Shown here: piece by piece, positions 60,719 to 64,000 of the stretch
Layout: each line of letters begins with the position of its first letter
How positions within the stretch are numbered: position 1 is the stretch's first letter
From: Oscillospiraceae bacterium
Lineage (GTDB): Bacteria > Bacillota_A > Clostridia > Oscillospirales > Oscillospiraceae
NCBI GenBank assembly: GCA_017470325.1
Contig: JAFUES010000030.1
Coordinates: 6,492 to 70,491 of the forward strand
Length of the DNA: 64,000 nucleotides
Reading direction: 5' to 3'
Program-made: the position numbers and the translations under genes
Notes under the pieces: model-generated
Told to the model about the DNA's origin: nothing
What the model saw: the letters and a program-made list of their open reading frames with translations, nothing else
The model's database searches: none

Positions 60719-61226
60719 GCCGAAAGCCGTGACAATGACCTATCACGCCCAGGTCGCGCCGGATCCCGAGCCGGAGACGGTGATCACCTACGAGCCGGAG
60801 CCGTACAACGATCCGGACATCCCGGACGAGATCGAGGAGGCTGCCGCCGCTGCGGCTGATGCTTACGACTTCGAGCCGGAGTTTCTGGAGGCCATCGCCT
60901 TCTATGAGAGCACCTACGACACCCAGGCCGTCAACGGCGGCTGCTATGGCCTGATGCAGGTCAGCACCTACTGGCACGGAGACCGGATGGAGCGCCTGGG
61001 AGTATCAGACGCACAGATCTGGGAGGCCGGGCCGAACATGATGGTCGCGGCCGACTACCTCCGGGAGCTCTTCGAGCAGCACGCGGATCTCTACTGGGTG
61101 CTGATGACCTACAACGGAGACAGCAGAGCCGACGCCTACCTGAGAGGCGAGGCTGGCCCATCCGAGTACGCCCTGCTGGTTCAGGATCTCACCTTCGAGC
61201 TCCGGAACCGCCACGGCAAACTGTAA
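60588..61226 (+). CDS. Membrane-anchored SLT protein, second copy
   Basis: Identical translation to 22147-22785; the micro-ORF follows at 61241-61270. Confidence 0.8.
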   Translation: MHRKHTRKENLISLALGCLIGLLAGLGHVHSVQQHRTAASLQSEPKAVTMTYHAQVAPDPEPETVITYEPEPYNDPDIPDEIEEAAAAAADAYDFEPEFLEAIAFYESTYDTQAVNGGCYGLMQVSTYWHGDRMERLGVSDAQIWEAGPNMMVAADYLRELFEQHADLYWVLMTYNGDSRADAYLRGEAGPSEYALLVQDLTFELRNRHGKL

Positions 61227-61329
61227 AGGAGGTGAAGCTCATGCCCATGGCCATGAAAAAAGGGCCCTAACCGAAGTCAGAGCCCAAGGACACACTTAAC
61301 ATTATACCACTAAAGGAGGACATGCACAA

Positions 61330-61707
61330 ATGAAAATCACAGTCACGTTTGACACTCTGGAAGAGTTCCAGAAGCACATCACCGGCCTGCCGATAACGGC
61401 ACCCGCTCAGAAGGCCACAGAAGCCCCTCAGAGCGACGAAGAGCCGAAGCCTAAGAAGAACCCGAAGAAGGCGGAAAAGCCTCAGGAAGAGGAAGCCAGC
61501 CAGCCGGACGAGGCTCCTGCTGCCGAAGTCTCCGAGGACTTCCGTGTGGAGGTCCGCAAGACCCTGGCACAGCTCAACAAAAAGGTCGGCAAGAACCTGG
61601 CCAGCGAGCTGATCAAGGGCTTCGGCGTCGAGAAACTGACCGACGTGGCCCTCTCTGATCTCCCGGCTCTCATGGACAAAGCAAAGGAGGCCCTCAATGC
61701 CGAGTAA
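61330..61707 (+). CDS. Acidic-linker early protein, second copy
   Basis: Identical translation to 22889-23266. Confidence 0.6.
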   Translation: MKITVTFDTLEEFQKHITGLPITAPAQKATEAPQSDEEPKPKKNPKKAEKPQEEEASQPDEAPAAEVSEDFRVEVRKTLAQLNKKVGKNLASELIKGFGVEKLTDVALSDLPALMDKAKEALNAE

Positions 61708-62893
61708 ACACGCAAAGCTGCCGCCCAGCAGCGCGGAGAGGTGGATCAACTGCCCCGGCTCCGTCGCACTGGCCGACCAGCTTCCCCCGCCTGGTTCGAG
61801 TACATACGCGGACGAAGGCACACTGGCCCACGCGGCCGCGGAGCTGAAGCTCCGGAGAAACATCGGGGAGATCACCCCGAAGCAGTACGAGAAGGAGCTG
61901 GCAAAGCTCCAGGAGAGCGAGTACTGGTGCGGAGAGATGGACGAGGCCACCGACTTCTACGCTGACACGGTCATGGAACACCTGGCAGCGGCCGGAGCAG
62001 ACGCCGAGCTCCTGATCGAGCAGCACTTCAGTCTTGACAGATGGGTGCCGGAGTCTTTCGGGACGTCCGACGCGGTCGTCATCGGCGGCCACACGATCGA
62101 GGTCATCGACCTGAAGTATGGCAAGGGCGTCAAGGTCAGCGCGATCCACAACCCTCAGCTGAGGCTCTACGGTCTGGGCGCTTCCGCCCTCTTCGGCGAT
62201 CTCTACGACTTCGACCAGGTCAAGGAGACGATCATCCAGCCCCGCCTCGATCATGTCAGCACCGAGGAGCTGGCGCTCAGTGAGCTGCTGCTCTGGGCTG
62301 AAGAAGACGTCAAGCCCCGCGCCCTCATGGCGATCAATGGCACCGACTACATGGCCTGCGGCGACTGGTGCCGCTGGTGCCCGGCGAAGGCAATCTGCCG
62401 GAAGCGTGCCGAGTACAACCTGGAGATCGCGAAGGACGAGTTCAAAGCTCCCCCGCTCCTCACCGACGAGGAGATCGGCGAAGTCCTGACAAGGGCCGAG
62501 CAGGTCAAGAAGTGGACCGAAGACATCCAGGCCTGGGCGCTGGAGCAGGCGCTCGCCGGGAAACACTTCGACGGCTGGAAGCTGGTCGAGGGTCGATCCA
62601 TCCGCAAATACGCAGACGACCTCAAAGTGGCCGAGAAGCTCGTGGCCGCTGGCTACGACGAGGCCATGCTCTACGAGCGCAAGCTCTACGGCATCACCGC
62701 CATGGAAAAGATCGTCGGCAAGAAGAAGCTCACGACGACCCTGGGCGACCTCCTGGTCAAACCGGCAGGCAAGCCCGTCCTGGTCCCGGAGAGCGACAAG
62801 CGCGAAGCTATCAACACCACAGAGGCGGCGAAGGCCGACTTCGACGACAACACCACAAACAACGAGGAGCCTGAGGCGCTCCCGTTCAATTAA
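61697..62893 (+). CDS. DUF2800 protein, second copy
   Basis: Identical translation to 23256-24452. Confidence 0.85.
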   Translation: MPSKHAKLPPSSAERWINCPGSVALADQLPPPGSSTYADEGTLAHAAAELKLRRNIGEITPKQYEKELAKLQESEYWCGEMDEATDFYADTVMEHLAAAGADAELLIEQHFSLDRWVPESFGTSDAVVIGGHTIEVIDLKYGKGVKVSAIHNPQLRLYGLGASALFGDLYDFDQVKETIIQPRLDHVSTEELALSELLLWAEEDVKPRALMAINGTDYMACGDWCRWCPAKAICRKRAEYNLEIAKDEFKAPPLLTDEEIGEVLTRAEQVKKWTEDIQAWALEQALAGKHFDGWKLVEGRSIRKYADDLKVAEKLVAAGYDEAMLYERKLYGITAMEKIVGKKKLTTTLGDLLVKPAGKPVLVPESDKREAINTTEAAKADFDDNTTNNEEPEALPFN

Positions 62894-62911
62894 CAAGGAG
62901 GAAATAAAACT

Positions 62912-63457
62912 ATGAGCACCAAAGTCATCACCGGAAAAGTACGTTTCAGCTATGTGAACATCTTCAAGAGCCGCGCCTTCCAGGCCGGGCAGGACGCCAA
63001 GTACAGCGTGTGCCTGCTGATCCCGAAGGAAGACAAGGCCACGATCAAGAAGATCAAGGCGGCCATCGACGAGGCCGTCCAGGAGGGCATCGCCTCCAAG
63101 TGGGGCGGCAAGAAGCCCGCGAACCTGAAGCTCCCGCTCCGCGACGGAGACGACGAGAGAGCCAGCGAGGCCCCTGAGTATGAGGACATGTACTTCCTCA
63201 ACGCCAACAGCACCCAGAAGCCCGGCATCGTGGACAAGGATCTGAACGAGATCCTCGACCCGGACGAGGTCTACTCCGGCTGCTGGGGCCGCGCCTCCAT
63301 CAACTTCTACGCCTTCAACACCAACGGCAACAAGGGCGTGGGCGTCGGTCTCAACAACATCCAGAAGCTCAAAGACGACACCCGTCTGGGCGCTGCTCGT
63401 GCCTCTGCCGAGTCTGACTTCGGCGACGGCTTCGAGGATGACGACGAGGACTTCTAA
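62912..63457 (+). CDS. DUF2815 SSB, second copy
   Basis: Identical translation to 24471-25016. Confidence 0.85.
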   Translation: MSTKVITGKVRFSYVNIFKSRAFQAGQDAKYSVCLLIPKEDKATIKKIKAAIDEAVQEGIASKWGGKKPANLKLPLRDGDDERASEAPEYEDMYFLNANSTQKPGIVDKDLNEILDPDEVYSGCWGRASINFYAFNTNGNKGVGVGLNNIQKLKDDTRLGAARASAESDFGDGFEDDDEDF

Positions 63458-63472
63458 GGAAGGAGGAGACAG

Positions 63473-64000
63473 ATGCACAGAGTTATGGGCATAGACATCG
63501 AGACCTACAGCTCCGTGGATCTGGCCAAGGCGGGCGTCTACGCCTACACGGAGGCGCCCGACTTCGACATCCTGCTGATCGGCTACAAGTACGACGACGA
63601 GGACGAGGTCCATGTGATCGACACCATGACGATCGACCGGGACTTCGACGAGGAGCTCTACGACTTCCACCAGGCGCTCACGGACCCGTCCATCGTCAAG
63701 ACAGCCTTCAACGCGAACTTCGAGCGGACGTGCCTGGCCAAGTGGACCGGCGCGGCCATGCCTCCGGAAGAATGGCGCTGCACGATGATCAAGGCCCTCA
63801 CGATGGGCCTGCCAGGCAACCTGGCAGACGCGGGCATGGCGCTGGGCCTTCCAGAGGACAAGCTGAAGGACCCCCAGGGCAAGGCCCTGATCCAGTTCTT
63901 CTCTAAGCCCTGCAAGCCTACAAGGACGAACGGGCAGCGGACACGCAACCTCCCGGCACACGATCCGGAGAAGTGGAAGCTCTTCATCGCGTACAACCGG
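63473..64000 (+). CDS. DNA polymerase, second copy, cut by window end
   Basis: First 176 codons of the gene that is complete at 25032-27005, covering the 3'-5' exonuclease domain. The window end truncates it; there is no internal stop. Confidence 0.92.
   Translation, partial: MHRVMGIDIETYSSVDLAKAGVYAYTEAPDFDILLIGYKYDDEDEVHVIDTMTIDRDFDEELYDFHQALTDPSIVKTAFNANFERTCLAKWTGAAMPPEEWRCTMIKALTMGLPGNLADAGMALGLPEDKLKDPQGKALIQFFSKPCKPTRTNGQRTRNLPAHDPEKWKLFIAYNR

Larger units (their letters stand above)
38442..64000. repeat. Second (partial) copy of the 38,441-bp phage unit
   Basis: Same content as 1-25559 at a constant offset of 38,441 bp. Differences found only at 46142-46261. Evidence and function of each gene are given under the first copy. 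Confidence 0.95.

Noticed and set aside
1..64000. tRNA genes, rRNA genes, insertion sequences and CRISPR arrays
   Set aside because: I looked for these on both strands by eye and found none. Short tRNAs could be missed without a covariance search.

Overview
The window is the genome of a temperate, long-tailed (siphovirus-type) phage, read about 1.67 times round. Positions 1-25559 reappear at 38442-64000 with a constant offset of 38,441 bp, so the repeating unit is 38,441 bp. No bacterial flanking DNA is visible. The simplest reading is a circular or terminally redundant phage genome assembled as a concatemer; a true tandem prophage is possible but not shown. The only difference I found between the copies is a cluster of 14 substitutions in 120 bp of the tape-measure gene (7701-7820 versus 46142-46261). 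The host is probably a GC-rich member of the Clostridia, perhaps from the gut. This is inferred from strong AGGAGG ribosome sites, an XkdX protein, DUF2800/DUF2815 replication genes, a Prp protease with LQLF-type cleavage motifs (the motif of Firmicutes ribosomal protein L27), and a Cpl-7-bearing GH25 lysin.

Layout of one unit, starting at the packaging genes. Terminase small and large subunits, portal and MuF-like minor capsid protein lie at 34297-39113. Prp protease, scaffold, major capsid protein, head-tail joining proteins, major tail protein, chaperones, tape measure, Dit, Gp37-like hub protein and baseplate protein lie at 669-11966. A diversity-generating retroelement (DGR) follows at 11982-15091: variable protein with VR1, Avd-like protein, template repeat (TR) and reverse transcriptase. 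Then come XkdX, a small membrane protein, holin and a three-part endolysin (15281-17638). The lysogeny module is on the minus strand (17677-20057): large serine integrase, an unknown gene and a CI-like repressor. A control region at 20058-20210 holds divergent promoters and a palindromic operator. The early rightward genes (20211-34169) cover small regulators, HNH nuclease, DUF2800, DUF2815 SSB, PolA-type polymerase, a second DGR variable protein (VR2), VapE primase-helicase, VRR-NUC, SNF2 helicase, DUF4406, an ArpU-like regulator and a frameshifted DNA methyltransferase.

The most notable system is the DGR. One TR at 13559-13653 serves two variable repeats. VR1 is at the end of a putative receptor-binding tail protein. 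VR2 is at the end of a small protein about 14 kb away, between DNA polymerase and primase. Every mismatch in both TR/VR alignments (17 for VR1, 14 for VR2) falls on a TR adenine, and each VR is followed within 10 bp of the stop codon by a GC-rich hairpin, as in the Bordetella phage BPP-1 DGR. The RT carries the DGR-type IGxxxSQ motif.

Other points of interest are a Prp protease with three predicted substrates including the major tail protein; two G-tracts (G9 at 20827, G8 at 33685) that each put an ORF out of frame and may be phase-variable switches or indel errors; two copies of a CI-type palindrome; and a TGTCAC-rich segment next to the primase gene that looks like a replication origin.
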